64,000 bases of DNA from Artemia franciscana (taxonomy: Eukaryota > Arthropoda > Branchiopoda > Anostraca > Artemiidae), in the NCBI RefSeq assembly GCF_032884065.1, contig NC_088872.1, positions 6,938,186-7,002,185 of the forward strand, given 5' to 3'. Both the position numbers and the translations under genes were made by a program. Positions 1-11,589 of the stretch are shown piece by piece. Every line of letters starts with the position of its first letter. Position 1 is the first letter of the stretch. Under the pieces are notes generated by a model that was not told the DNA's origin, did no database searches, and worked only from the letters and a program-made list of their open reading frames with translations.

Positions 1-655
1 AACGTGTTGTGTGTGCAAAGATGCATGACATTGTTGTCATGCATTTTTTTTTCCTTATGCTTGATACACACACGGCTAACCCAATGAATGAAAAACAAAT
101 CTTTGAGGTGGACATCCTGTCGCGTGATGTAGCTTCCAAATACCAGAAGTCTAAATCAAAATTATCATGCTTGTTTCCTTATTTGTATACCTGTCATTTC
201 AGTAACTTCAATATGCAAATACTGCAATGACGTCTGGTTTACGTGATAGATCAACTTGTCAGCTAAAGGTGGGCACGTAAGGAACATTTAAATTCTACTC
301 TTACAAGCTTAATTGATTTTCTCTGGGGCATGTGACATTTAAACAAAATTTGTTCAAGAACAAAAGACACTATTTTTGATGTTCTTGGTACACATTTTGA
401 AAACAAAATGAATTTTTTTGCCCACCCCCTCCTGGCCCATCTTAGGCCTATTCAAACTTGAAATTCCGGATTTTTTAGGATTTGTCTTTTGGTTGGTATT
501 CAATTACTAAAATTTTTTCGTTGCCAAAATGCTGTCCTTTGTTGCCACACCAGATTATAAAAGGAAACAAAATAAAACTCCTTGTCAGAGGCAACGTTAT
601 AGCGTTGCTTATAGTAAAGAGCCATAAGGCTTCAATGTTTTATTTTCTTTTCCAA
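1..655. other. AT-rich intergenic DNA, no feature seen
   Basis: No coding region, RNA gene or clear repeat is supported here. The short reading frames have no recognisable protein content. The last 20 bases lead into the tandem repeat family that starts near 656. Confidence 0.5.
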
Positions 656-1910
656 CAGGCATTTCATATGAAAGGGATGGCCTTTTAAACTTCGTAGCGG
701 GCTCATTCGGTTGGAAATCGAAAGTTATCGTTCTCTTTTTAAGAGTCAAAAATGATTGGAGGACAATCCTTTGGACCCCCCCTACACTCTTTTTCTCCAA
801 ATGCATCTGATCAAAATTTTGAGGTAGCCATTTTGTTCAAAATAGTTCAAAGACAAACAAAAAAACTATGCCTCCGGAGTTGAAAGAACCCCCAACAGCC
901 CAGTGGCGAGTTATATTGTAAGTTAAGCAAGTTGCCTATTATTGACATATAAGATTTTTATGGAGGTTCATTTGACAGGAAATCGAAAGTTCTAGTTCAC
1001 TTTTTAAAGGACTAAAGTGACTGACTGGAGGGCAACCAACCCCCCTCACACTTTCTCCCCAAATGGTTCAGATAATGATTTTGAAATTGCTATTATGTTC
1101 AAAATAGTCCATAGGCAATGCAACTATTCCTCCGGACTTGGAACCTCCCAGCCCCCAGAGTAAAAGGCTGTAAGTTATGCTAGTTGCCCATTGTTATCAC
1201 ATAAGGTTTTATGGAATGGGTGGTAGTATAAACTTTGGAGGGGGGGTAATATGATTGGAAATAGAAAGTTCTAGTGCCCTTCATAAGAGCCAAAAGTAAT
1301 CAGAGGACAACTAGCCCACCACCCAAGTCCTTCTTTACCCACATGCATCCGATCAAAATTTTGAGGTAACCATTTTGTTCAAAATAGTCCAAATTTTGAA
1401 TAATTATGTCCACAGGACTAACAAACCCTCCTCCCAGCCCCCAGTTACAGGTACTGTAAATTATACATATTGCGCACTGTTAACATATAAGGTATTTTAT
1501 CAAGAAAAGAGGGTATGTTTGATCCTGGATCTCAAAAACAACTTAGAGTATTATGGTGAATCTCTAAGGAAATGTTGAGAAGGATGTCAAACACAATGAA
1601 AACTCACATTGTCCTTGCTGGTTGCAGAAAGAAAATATCACCAATATACATGGAATGGCTGAGGGTATTAGGTTGAAACTTTCAAGGTGTTTTGAGGGGA
1701 TGTTTAAGAAACTGGAGGACAACCACGTCCCCCCTTCTTTTGTCCTTTTTATGTGCCCCATGTCCACGAAAATGGTCGAAATTTTGTAACTATTTTTTTT
1801 CAAACTAGTCAAAACGTGCTATAGCTATGGCTCCAGGGATGCCATACCCTCCACAGTCCTGTGGCGAAAATTATAAAATTATGCAATTAATAAACTGTTT
1901 TTTATGCGGG
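656..1910. repeat. Degenerate tandem array, units of about 250-290 bp
   Basis: About four diverged units follow one another, beginning near 656, 953, 1206 and 1490. Each carries the same ordered landmarks: GGAAATCGAAAGTTCTAG, then a pyrimidine-rich stretch of C runs, then CAAATGCATC, then ATTTTGTTCAAAATAGT. The same family, in the same orientation, forms a second array at 42110-43240, and single related pieces lie near 11590 and inside the composite foldback elements. The units carry no open frame across their length, so this is non-coding dispersed repeat DNA. Confidence 0.75.
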
Positions 1911-2459
1911 ATTAATCATTAACAAAAGGGTAAAATTTTACTCTGTGTATATACAGAAAGGCTAAAGGTATTAAGGTGAAACTTTGGAGAATGTTAGGTA
2001 AATCATCTTTTGATTTTGCTACAAGTTTTAAGCCAATTAAAAAAATGCTTACATTTCAAATGAAACTTGGGTGGTAAGAGGTACTGCTGGAGACAACAAC
2101 AGGGGGACATATTGCCTCCAATTATAAAGGTTAAAAACATCTGTACAATGCCAACATAAACAAGATGAAAAAAGCAGATGTTGCTGAGATATATGTGATT
2201 GTGTGGGAGCATTAGATGCACTATTGGTCCATGGTTCACTTGTTTTTCTCTAAGACATACTGAAAAACCTTGCTTTGCTTCAAACAGGGCAATCTCCCTA
2301 CCTTACTACTAAACAGCTGACTGTGTGGTGTTGTTTCTGCAGCTACCCTTGCTTGCCCTTACAAGCTTATTGCCTTTCTTGGCAGGCGAATGGCGAATAA
2401 TGTTTGTTTTCTTTTCTTAATAAATGTATATCTCATGTAGCTACACTTTGGTTTTTAAA
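1911..2459. other. Intergenic DNA, no feature seen
   Basis: No gene, RNA or strong repeat signature is visible. A weak continuation of the preceding array (AAAGGTATTAAGGTGAAACTT near 1963) is present at its left end. Confidence 0.4.
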
Positions 2460-3860
2460 TCACAGACTGGAATACCACACATGATTCTATTTCGGAAAAG
2501 ATACAACATGTCTACCTTTTTGCTTTAAAAATTTGGTGGCAGGATAAGGTCTTGGACAAGCCATCAGTCCATTTTGGTTCTATAACAACACAAATTGAAT
2601 TCCTTCTGGTTCAAACCAGATGCATCATCCCCATTCTTATGATGACAACCAAGTTGTTCTACAGCATGAACTTAGTTATAACACTCTGCAGTTAGCTGGT
2701 AGCTTTTAGCCAGTAACTGGTAGCCAGTAGCTGGTAGTTAGTTGGTAGCTTTTGGTCTGTAAAAGAAGCACTAAAATTTTTGGTTTTAGTTTAGCTTTAG
2801 TTTTTGGTTTGGTTCTTGGTTTTTAGTTTTGGTTTAGCACTAAAACATTTGAATTTACGATCTCTAAGTCATCCCTTCTATACAAAGTGACTGGAGGGAG
2901 AAAAACGATGTGAGACATGTTGTTCTTAATACTGCTGTAATGGTTCAACTTGTAATAATTCAGACAGCTTTGCCTCTAACTGATTAGGAGAGCAATTCAA
3001 TTGGTATTTCCTGCTCATGCAGACCTTAAATAATTGAAATACAAGAATACAGTAAAGCCAGGACAGAACACCAATCTACAGAGAAAAAATAACAAGAGGT
3101 TTAAGACAAAGGACAAAATCTGCAACCTGTTTCACAGCATTAAGCATGTACTTGCAAGTAATTGTGATGTATTTTTTGCAAGTTTAAATGTGTTAATGCA
3201 CACTTATTCCTCAAATCATACAAACTGGAAGTCTACATAAGATTTCAGTTCAAGGAAGATACAGCATGTCTACCTTTCTGCTTTAAAAGTTGGTAATGGG
3301 GTAGGGTGTTGAACAATCCACTGGTCCACTTGAGTTCTCTAACAACACAGATTGGAATTTCCTGCATGGATCTGATCCAAATAAGATGCATCATCCCCAT
3401 CTTTCTGATGGCAACCAAGTTGGTCTGCAGCTTAAACCTAGTTCAAGTAGTCTGAAGTTAGCCTAGTGAGTCTGCAGCTTTTGGTCTTAAAAAGGCACTA
3501 GAACTAACATAATGTGCCCCCTTTGAGTCACCCCTTCAGTAAAAAGTGGCTAGTGAGAAAAAAGGATGTGAAACATGTTGTTCTATACTCAGACAATACT
3601 GTTGTAATAACCCAAATTGTAACACATCAGGCAATCTACCCTCCTACTGATGAGCAGAGCATTACAATTGGTATTCCCAGCTCATAGAGATCACATATAA
3701 CTGGAAAACCAGAATACAGTAAATCCAGGAAAGAACACAAATCTAAGGAGAAAAAGAAATTTGACTAGAGGTTCAAGATAAAAGACTGGCTCAACCCACT
3801 CAACCTATTTGGATGAAAGGTAAACCAGGCAAGGAGTGCAAAAATGGCATAATAGTAAAA
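2460..3860. repeat. Diverged direct tandem duplication of about 0.7 kb
   Basis: Two copies (about 2490-3240 and 3248-3860) share long ordered blocks, such as the GTCTACCTTT and TTGCTTTAAAA-type block near 2510 and again near 3270, GATGCATCATCCCCAT near 2620 and 3390, and CATGTTGTTCT near 2917 and 3577. The first copy has an expanded run of TAGCTGGTAG/TTTTGGTTT words between 2690 and 2840, which explains the uneven spacing. No protein-coding signal is seen. Confidence 0.7.
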
Positions 3861-5384
3861 TTAACCAAAATCTTAAGATTACATTTTGCTTTTTTTCAAA
3901 TGTAAAGTGATGACAATGTCCTTAGAAGAAATGCAATTAATCTTCCTCCTTGAGCCACAAAGGTTCCTACATCTGCTAGTTCAAAAATAGAAATGATGCT
4001 CACTAGTCAAGGACACAGATTTGGACACAAACAATCCTGACAGACTCTCAAGTCTCCCCCCAACTAGAGTCACAGCCTTACCATCCTAGGAATTCAACCC
4101 TGGAACAGAAGCCCCTGCAATAACTTCAAGAAGATGGTGGCAGTAATAAAAAAAAGGGAGAAATATAGTAATTTTTAATGTTTCACGAATTCATGCATAT
4201 CTATTGCTTGTGTGAATAGTGTCCTTTTTATACAATTTTAGTTTTTGGTAGCTTATTTTTGGCTTTTTATATGTACTTGGGTTTCTTCATTGAAGTGTTG
4301 AATTGAAAATCTTCAATGGCAAGTCAAAATCCCTTTGTGAAACTTTTATATATTATATTCTGCTTTTTAACTTCTATATTAAAATACTAGCCACATATTT
4401 GCAATTGAGAAGGTCTGAAGTCCTTAGAACTGTCCTAAAAATTTGAAGCCATTATTGAACATTAAGGGTATATACAGTGCTTTGTCTTAGCAGCAATAGA
4501 TGAAAGGGCCCCTTCCCCTTTATGGTTTTATATATTACTTGAAAAAAAAAACCTGAAATAGCATACCATTTTTAGTGACAAACTGATTAATATACAAGTG
4601 CAATTTTTTTTTATATAAGCTATGGAGAATTTACCCTTAATTTACTTTTAAATTAAAATTCATTTTATTAGGGTAAAAATTATGAATCCTGAACAATTAT
4701 AGAACAAATAAAGTGAGTGCAAACTGTGTATGCTTAGGGGGTCAAAGGAGGAGTTGGGTCCCAGAACCCAGCTTCAAATACTCAAGTTTCACACAACATA
4801 GTATCCTTTGATTCAGAGATGGGACCAAACACAATATGAGGGACCATATTAGGGACAATATGATGGACCATGAAACCATATAATTGTCTTGTTTTTATTT
4901 AGGAGTCATCTGATCATTAAAGATTTAAATAATCAGTCAAAAATTTCAACAATTCAAATATTAAGGAAAAAGGAAAAATTAAGTTTGAAGTAAGTCCCCT
5001 GTTGGACTATGCTAGCCTTGTGTGGCATCCTGTCTTTTCTGATCCTTTCTAATAAAATTGAATAATTCCAGTAAACTTTCCAATAAAATTGAATTAGTTC
5101 AAACCAATGCAAAAGATCACTGATAAGAATATAGAACATCTTATAAAAATGTTCAGCTAATTACTTCAAAAGAGACAATGATTAATCTTAGTTTCAATTC
5201 TACTTGATGACAAAGATTAAGTACTTGTGAACTACCAGCCCAAGACATTCTTTAAAGTTCTTTAACACTGTTGAACACAAACTTTCCATATTACTTAAAA
5301 CTGTATTACTGCATATAGCAAGATTTTCATGGTTGCATATCATTTCTTTGTCATTGTCAGAGAAGCATATTCATTTTTTAGCTT
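3861..5384. other. Intergenic AT-rich DNA, no feature seen
   Basis: I see no gene, RNA or organised repeat here. The sequence is strongly AT-rich with short homopolymer runs only. Confidence 0.4.
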
Positions 5385-6295
5385 TTAATCCCCCTTCAAC
5401 AAATTAAAAATGCATAAAGTGGGCAGGGTTTTGAACCTATGAGAAATGTTGGGGCTGGGCAATATGAATGGCTAATGGCATAAAAACAATATGCAATCAT
5501 CAGAATCTAGATATATGCAGTAATTCAAAAAATAAAAATTAAAAAAAAAATCACAAAAAAACTAAAATATCCTATCTTCAAACTTTTAACACAACAGAAG
5601 CTTGCCCTTGACTAACTGCAATTTCTGAGGAAAATAGGGTTATAGTGATGAAAAATTATGACCATGACAAACAAGGCTTAAACAATCAGCAAAAAGTACA
5701 TCATAAACATCAACCAACAATTCAACCAATCAGCAATAAAGTGATATGAGAATAAACCAATCATGGGCAGTATAAATGCTAGTGTAGACAAAGTTAGGTT
5801 TAAAAAGCTCCTTTTTCTCTATTTTACTCTTTGAGGCTCCAGGCCAAATAATTATCAAATAGATACCTAGAATATAGACCTCACTCCACAGCCCACAGGG
5901 CTCATGGACTAATACAATTTGCTCTATAAGTAATGTTTGCTGCAAAATCAGACATTGCACTGCCTATGTTTCATAATATTTAACTAATTGCTCTGATTTG
6001 CTGGTTTAAATATCATCACAGGCCAATGTCAAACAGCTATTATCACAATTGTTCAGAAACAGCTGGCTAATTTAAACTCGAAAATGAAAGTGAATCATGT
6101 TGGATATTAGCATTAATGGATGCATGAGTTTTTTAATTAGGCCTATCTTTTGCCTTCTTACTAGGCTATATGGAAAATACTGGTGATGACTGGAATTACT
6201 ATTTAAAATATAATTTCATTCATATTGTACAGCCCCAACTTTCCCCTTGGCTTCAAAACCCTACCTGTTTTATGCATTTTTTGTTTCCAACAAGG
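5385..6295. mobile_element. Candidate foldback element with inverted ends of about 85 bp
   Basis: The left end (about 5398-5490) and right end (about 6205-6290) are imperfect inverted copies. GGGTTTTGAACC, GGGGCTG and ATATGAATG on the left appear reversed as CATTCATATT, CAGCCCC and TTCAAAACCC on the right. The enclosed 0.7 kb has no transposase-like frame. This fits a non-autonomous MITE or foldback element, but the target-site duplication is not clear and the family is not recognised. Confidence 0.5.
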
Positions 6296-7339
6296 AGGAG
6301 GAGGGGGTCAACCAGAAATGGATAAACTTCTAGAATTAGCATTTCTAAGTGCTGTAGTATGGAAAGTAGGCTATGCTGCATAGTGTCCAGTTTGGACAGC
6401 TTGTGATGAAAGTAAAATTTTACCCTCTCTTTGAAGGAGAACAAAGTGGCAGAGCTTTGAGAGAGAAAAACTTACCAGCTGGAGAAAAGTCAGAGAAACC
6501 AAAAATATCCGTGCATTACACATTACAGTAACTATGAAGAAGCTTCAGCCTTATTCCTGCCTTTATCATTTTAATTCTTTCTCTAGTTATTGACAAGGAC
6601 TGTAACAAAAGAGCAGCAGCATTTAAAAGGAAAATAACTTCAACTTCTTTTAAAAGTGGCTTAAGTTCAATTCGAAAATCATTTCGACTACCCGAAAAAA
6701 TGTGGTTTCAGCTAGTGTTAACCCACCTTTTGACGTGGATCGTAAACAAATAATCTGACGCGGAAATAGAGCAAATTCTGTTTTTAACAATTGCACTGTT
6801 ATCTAGAATATCATATGAAAACAATTTTCAAGAAAACTATATGATAGAATGTATTTATTCACTACTATAGCTGGAGCTAACAAGAGCATTTCAGTGTAAA
6901 AAAGACGAGCAAAATAAGTATTAAGAACAAAAACCAAATAAACAGCACTAGAAAAATTTAAAGCAGCAAGTGCTGCTTCAATGTTAAGAGATTAAAAAGA
7001 ACCATAAACATATTTGTATGTTTCAAGAGTCACATCACATGATTCATGATTGTAATAGTGACCCTGTAATATACAGATTACATCAATTTGAAATACGTAT
7101 ATAGATATAATACTTTATGAAAGGTACGTCATATACACATTAAAGTCAATTATGCCCAACATAAAAATATATTCAAAAAACTCACCGGCAAATCCCTGAA
7201 ATAAACTATATAAACAATTAAGTAATTTTTAAGGCAGTATTGTCAAAATGCCGAGTAAAATAAGGGGCAAAGAATAAATTTGCCATTTTTTTCACCATCA
7301 AACAGTGAGAGGATATCACGCCAGTCATGATCTGAGAGC
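6296..7339. other. Intergenic DNA, no feature seen
   Basis: AT-rich sequence without a supported gene, RNA or repeat. It precedes, on the plus strand, the 3' end of the minus-strand LINE fragment. Confidence 0.4.
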
Positions 7340-8280
7340 CATTTACGGTAAACATTTGTTAGCTCAGGTTTGTAGATCTTGTACACCATTGTTTATTTGG
7401 AACAAACTGATTAGGTACCCAAGCAGCACACAGGTGGTCAGTCATATCTAATGGACGTAGCGTAACTGGGGTATTGTAATATTTGGTACAGATGATAAGA
7501 AATAACTCACTGAAATCGTCAAAGGTCATGAAACTTAAGTTAGCATACAATGATCGTACATTATCAGCGCAAAACTGTAAGTAAGTCACTAGTTCTTGAC
7601 GATAAGGGCCATGAGGTGGATAGTAAACAACACACATCACCAGTGATATCACTTTTTTATGTAGCCTCTTGGGCCTGCATCACCACAAAAAGGCTTCAAA
7701 ACCGTATTGATTTAGTATATAGTTGAATTTGAGAACTCTGTTTTTTTTTATGTTCGACAAATAATACAAATAAATATTACAGATACAAGCAATATCTAAA
7801 AATGTTATTTTTCAAGCATAGTGTAAGTGATCGGACATTGGACATTAGTATGTTTGGAAACGAATAGGGATGAATAAAAGGCTTTACCACTGCGGTCTTG
7901 AATTTAATTGCCACTACACTCATTTGGTCCCAAGTCGCGAAACTCAGGAAACATGGTTCAAAGGGTGGGTAAATTTTGATCTTTGTGAACTTCCGAACCC
8001 GCTGGCTCTTTGACCTAATGGATTGGTGGAATACTGGATAATATCTATTCTTGCGATTTTCTTTAGGGCTTCCAGAGGAGGAACTGGTATGATGGGGGGA
8101 ATGTACGTCGGTGGCTTTAAGAAAGGCGGCGTGAGATTCAGGTTCACAATCAAGACTGGATATACATGTCTTTGGTAGCCTTGCATCAACAAAGTTGTAC
8201 TTTTTCGCTCCCCTTGTTGAGACTTCAAAATTCTGTATTGGAATGTAACTTTTTTCCTTCTGCAGAAAGTGAGGTGCAAG
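7340..8280 (-). mobile_element. Decayed non-LTR retrotransposon, endonuclease region
   Basis: Read on the minus strand, an open frame from about 8275 to 7780 (roughly 160 codons, few ATGs) ends in a segment typical of the start of an apurinic-type endonuclease domain (residue string ILMSNVRSLT). After a frameshift or deletion, the frame at 7652-7359 continues with further endonuclease-like motifs: VVYYPPHGPY is nearly intact, and FMTFDDFSEL stands where families have a GDFND-type catalytic motif. The reverse transcriptase part is absent, and stops and a frameshift break the frame. It is therefore an inactive 5' fragment. It may belong to the same family as the plus-strand reverse transcriptase remnant at 15790-16790. 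Confidence 0.75.
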
Positions 8281-8443
8281 TTAGGACAACAGTTCATGAA
8301 ATATAGACCATGAGCAAAATTTTTACACATAAATTTGTGTGGTAGAAGAAAAAACTCTTCAGGGCAGCTGCTTGAAAAAATACACGCAAACACGCAGAAA
8401 CGTGCAATTCTTCGCCTTTCTGCAGTCACCCAAAAACAATTTT

Positions 8444-8605
8444 CTATTGTTGGGCTTTGTCTTCAAGTTGGTCTTGCAAAATCTTTATTATTATGTTAAT
8501 TGGTGACTGGAGGCATATTTGGTTTTTTAGCGGTAAAGTATTATGTGAAGCTGCATATATTCTATAAGTTTCTTGGAATTTTGGGAGTTGAATTGGCTCT
8601 GCCAT
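8444..8605 (-). CDS. Possible small 53-residue protein, unrecognised
   Basis: A short frame begins with an ATG at 8605 and reads MAEPIQLPKF, ending at a TAG at 8444. I do not recognise it. In its favour, it lies outside the LINE fragment and is head-to-head with the COX14-like gene, with about 500 bases between the two starts, room for a shared promoter. Against it, 53 codons can be open by chance in DNA of this composition, and no splice partner is evident. It could also be leader sequence of the neighbouring retroelement. Confidence 0.2.
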   Translation of the reverse strand: MAEPIQLPKFQETYRIYAASHNTLPLKNQICLQSPINIIIKILQDQLEDKAQQ

Positions 8606-9114
8606 TTTAAAAGTTACAGTACTCAACAAAACATATGACAATATTATTTTAGCAAAAATACCCATGATTTCAGATTAAATGAATTAAAGCAATATAATAT
8701 AGTATTGAAAGTTATACCTAAAATTAAACAATGCTATAAATTGCTTGTACACTCGCTCCCCCAGCAATTCATTTCAGTAATACCAGTGCGTTTAAGTAAA
8801 TAATTTTTATTGCTGAATTCGTGCCGTCAAGCACTATTTAGTTCAATATGATTTGCCGCTTGGCTTTAGCACCCACAGGAGCTAATAAGCTCCTTAAATT
8901 GAGAAAAGCTCAATTTCTTTTAAATACCACCATGTTTGTAGCAATCAATTTAGCTTTAAGGGTATAAAATGAAAGACTTTTTAAAATAATCAGATTTAAA
9001 AAAATTCAGCTTCCAAGATTATCAAAAGAAGTTGGCAATGGTGCTTGTTGTTTTAAATTTTACTTATATTTTCTGATAGTTACGTGGATTTTTAACTCAT
9101 TGCTCTGAATTTCA
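8606..9114. other. Upstream region of the COX14-MCEE pair
   Basis: This AT-rich stretch must contain the promoter of the plus-strand COX14-like gene, whose ATG is at 9115. No unambiguous TATA box, initiator or tandem motif can be singled out by eye. An AAATTGAGAAAAGCTCAATTT inverted repeat lies near 8896. Confidence 0.3.
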
Positions 9115-9336
9115 ATGTTGAAAAAATCTGCCAAAACAAATTTGGCTTTAAACAACCTTCATAAAGGATTTGTCTGGGCCTGTGTTGGACTTACAGCCTA
9201 TGGTTTCTACTTATATGGCATAAGGGTGTACAGATATTTTACTGTAATCAAACCTTATAAAGACGAACAAGAAAGAAAAGCCAAACAAGAACTACTCTCT
9301 GAAGGCTCTGCTTTTGATGCAGAGAAAATTCAATAA
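9115..9336 (+). CDS. COX14: COX14-like cytochrome c oxidase assembly factor
   Basis: A 73-residue single-exon protein. Residues about 18-37 form one membrane segment rich in aromatic and small residues, followed by the string YGIRVYRYF, which lines up with the YGGYLCSVRVYHYF region that marks metazoan COX14 (C12orf62). The family is a small inner mitochondrial membrane protein that escorts newly made COX1 during cytochrome c oxidase assembly. Vertebrate forms are about 57 residues; this one has a longer N-terminus and a charged C-terminal tail (KDEQERKAKQE). The ATG at 9115 is the only sensible start. The stop codon TAA at 9334-9336 lies inside an AATAAA at 9332-9337. MCEE begins 39 bases downstream on the same strand. 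Recognition rests on one short motif region, so it is likely but not certain. Confidence 0.8.
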   Translation: MLKKSAKTNLALNNLHKGFVWACVGLTAYGFYLYGIRVYRYFTVIKPYKDEQERKAKQELLSEGSAFDAEKIQ

Positions 9337-9337
9337 A
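9332..9337 (+). promoter_or_regulatory. Poly(A) signal AATAAA overlapping the COX14 stop codon
   Basis: The hexamer AATAAA contains the TAA stop of the COX14-like gene. Cleavage 10-30 bases downstream would fall at about 9347-9367, inside the 39-base spacer before MCEE. If it is used, the COX14 transcript would have almost no 3' UTR. Use is inferred from position only. Confidence 0.45.
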
Positions 9338-9360
9338 GCATCAGTAAATTTTGTTATAAG

Positions 9361-9370
9361 TCTATTGCAG
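9361..9370 (+). promoter_or_regulatory. Splice-acceptor-like site just before the MCEE start
   Basis: TCTATTGCAG is a good 3' splice site consensus and ends five bases before the MCEE ATG at 9376. It could accept a leader exon (cis-spliced from an upstream noncoding exon, or trans-spliced). It could also be a chance match in the 5' UTR of a dicistronic message. Confidence 0.35.
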
Positions 9371-9375
9371 TTAAA

Positions 9376-9563
9376 ATGATGTCATTCAGCATTTTCAAGT
9401 TAATTGGAAAGACTCCTCTACCAAAATTGAGTTGCATAGCTTCTACAAAATTTTGCAACAGTTTTAGTAATTCTACAGTTCCAGAGACCCTTTGGAATCT
9501 TGGGAAACTTAACCATGTTGCTATTGCCACACCAGACTTAAAGGCTTCCACCATATTATACAG
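9376..9563 (+). CDS. MCEE: Methylmalonyl-CoA epimerase, exon 1 of 3
   Basis: Exon 1 encodes residues 1-62 plus two bases of codon 63. The enzyme interconverts the (2R) and (2S) forms of methylmalonyl-CoA in mitochondria, in the route from propionyl-CoA to succinyl-CoA. The first 35 or so residues are rich in K, S and hydrophobic residues with no acidic residue, as expected of a mitochondrial presequence. The mature domain starts at LGKLNHVAIATPDL, the first strand of the vicinal-oxygen-chelate fold, and contributes His47, a family metal ligand. The donor is CAG/GTAGGG, with GT at 9564. Joined to exons 2 and 3 the protein is 173 residues, close to the 176 of the human enzyme. Two ATGs in a row (9376, 9379) are possible starts. 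COX14 ends 39 bases upstream. Confidence 0.93.
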
Positions 9564-9777
9564 GTAGGGTTTCCTAGGCTAGACCAAGCTCACATTTATA
9601 GAATTCTTTTGCTAAATGACTGTTCAGCTAAAATCTGGGGTAAGTTTGCAGTTTCTTTCATTGCTTAGCTAGGTAGCAGGTGAAAATTGGTTTGGCTACA
9701 TTTTCTTATGACCTTTCTGAATATACTATTCACATCCTTCACAAATTTTAGGCCCAAAGTCACTATGATTAAGGTAG

Positions 9778-10480
9778 GAAATGAGGTTAGTAGCTCATTT
9801 TGTATTGAATTAGGAGTTCAGAAGCACCTATCCTATCCCTATTTGTATAGATTATTTTGATGGACTTTGTACTAAGGAACATAGCAAAGGCTGTGGGAGG
9901 TCACAAAATCCAATGGGGAAATAAAAGTCTCCTGGACTTAGATTATATTGATGATTTGAGTATCCTAGATAGAGATGTTAGTAAAACAAATGTTATTTTG
10001 GAGATTTTAAGAGTTCATGGTGCAAGAATAGGCTTGAAAAAAAAGTGATTGAAACAATAAGTTGCTTAGACTAGGAATAAATGATTATGAAGAAGTAATG
10101 TTGAGGGAACAAGAAGATCAATCAAGTAGAGCTTTCAAGGTAAGTTTTGCCTACCTAGTTAGTATTATTAGTAAGGATTGTTAATATAGTGAAGGTGATA
10201 AAAGTAGAATAGCCAAGGCCAAGGGTGTTTTTTTCACATTTGAAAAAAGTTTGGAAGATAAGTCTGCAAACCCAGGTTAGATTCTTTGAAGCTACAGTGG
10301 TCAAATGTGATTCCAAATAGTGGATACTCCAAAAGACAGAGGAGAATTCATTAGATGTCTTCCAGAGGATATTTTTTTGGGTACCAGCCTAAGTGGCCAT
10401 ATTTCCAAAGAGAGCTGGGTACTTATCTCTTACACCCTCCACACTCAAGAAGTTGGATTCTGAAGAATTCTGAATTAAGA
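9778..10480 (+). mobile_element. LINE reverse transcriptase fragment in MCEE intron 1
   Basis: A decayed piece of an endonuclease/reverse-transcriptase LINE. The frame at 9857-10048 encodes MDFVLRNIAKA followed by DLDYIDDLSIL, the catalytic motif of a non-LTR reverse transcriptase (usually YADD, here YIDD). Downstream, in broken frames, lies the thumb/C-terminal part (about 10080-10480) that is better preserved at 61195-61875. Stops and frameshifts show it is dead. It is in the same orientation as MCEE. Other copies of the family lie at 39460-41600, 61030-61875 and 63640-63960. Confidence 0.8.
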
Positions 10481-10840
10481 ATTTGAAGAATTCTGAAGAA
10501 ATTATGCCACTGAATATGTTAAGAACATGTTTCTAGTATTTTCTATCTCATTTTTTTTTAAGAGTGGAAGCTTTTTTTGTTATGGTGTTTTTTTTTTACA
10601 AAATGCCACTTCTAAGATATGCTTAGTGAACTGTGTTTTTAGTGTGAAATGCCACTTATGAAACCATGCTCATCTGTAGAATTCAGAATCCTATTATTGT
10701 TGATAAATGTACCATGTTCTTATACAAGTTGGTATTTCTATTTGCTTTGAGGTTAAGCTTTGAGCCTGTGCCACTCTGCTTTATATCTCATTTTACATTT
10801 AACCACATAAAAAATATAGAAAATTTAAAATAAAAAAAGA
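10481..10840. other. MCEE intron 1 sequence, no feature seen
   Basis: AT-rich intron DNA with T runs; no gene or organised repeat is visible. Confidence 0.4.
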
Positions 10841-10844
10841 ATAA

Positions 10845-11080
10845 GTCCTTCTATGAAACAATGAAAACAGATACAAAAAACTCTGGATATTTTGATCTTA
10901 TACATGACAACATAATTACTTATAGGTCAAAGTTTTCAGTTCATTGGCTAGACTTGTCTCAGAAGGCTCATTGACAGAGTTCATTCAAAGTCTTGGGTTA
11001 TAAACTTTTCCCCTGTAATATTGCCTAAATGCAAGTTGAATTTTCATTAAAGAGGCACAATCTTCTTCTTCTTCCAATTA
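10845..11080 (+). repeat. Solo terminal piece of the 18141-19930 element family
   Basis: Blocks such as AAAACAGATACAAAA, ATATTTTGATC, AAAGTCTTGG and TTGCCTAAATG occur in the same order and orientation as in the left terminal region of the element at 18141-19930 (about 18190-18440). It is a diverged fragment with no tandem core attached, located in MCEE intron 1. Confidence 0.65.
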
Positions 11081-11317
11081 CAAAAGAAATGTTGCTGAAC
11101 TTACAGTTATACACATGTTTGGTCAGATCATCCCATATATACAATGTAGGTTTTTAAGACCCAAAAAAAGTACTTATCCTTATTTGAACTTTTATTTGTT
11201 CATCATAGAAAAACACTGTAGTCTTCAAAAAAATGCCTAAAATAATCAAACCAAATATATATGTAATTGCTATTACACAAAAGATGGAAGTATAATATAC
11301 AATAATTTTTATTATAG

Positions 11318-11447
11318 AGATATACTCAAGGCAGAAGTAAGTGAACCACTTGATCTGCCAGAACATGGAGTGACAACTGTTTTTGTGAATCTTGGAAACA
11401 CAAAATTGGAGTTACTTTATCCCCTTGGTGTGAAGAGTCCAATTCAG
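11318..11447 (+). CDS. MCEE: Methylmalonyl-CoA epimerase, exon 2 of 3
   Basis: The acceptor is TTATAG/AGAT (exon starts at 11318) and the donor CAG/GTTAGT (exon ends at 11447). One base completes Arg63, and 43 codons follow (residues 64-106), starting DILKAEVSEPLDLPEHGV and including the conserved strand FVNLGNTKLELLYPLG. Glu94 in LELLYP sits where the family has a metal-binding Glu or Gln. The exon ends in phase 0, matching exon 3. Confidence 0.93.
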
Positions 11448-11589
11448 GTTAGTTCCTTTTTTCTATACAATTGTTTGATAATTACAAATGTTGTCATATA
11501 GGCATCATCATAGTCAACACATTAAAGATGATTATAGTCATTGACTTAGTAAAAAGCAATGTGTTTAACACCTATTAATATTTTCTTCC

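Noticed and set aside
7944-8429. 161-codon minus-strand frame
   Set aside because: It is an out-of-frame shadow of the LINE 5' region, whose true frame gives recognisable endonuclease-type sequence.
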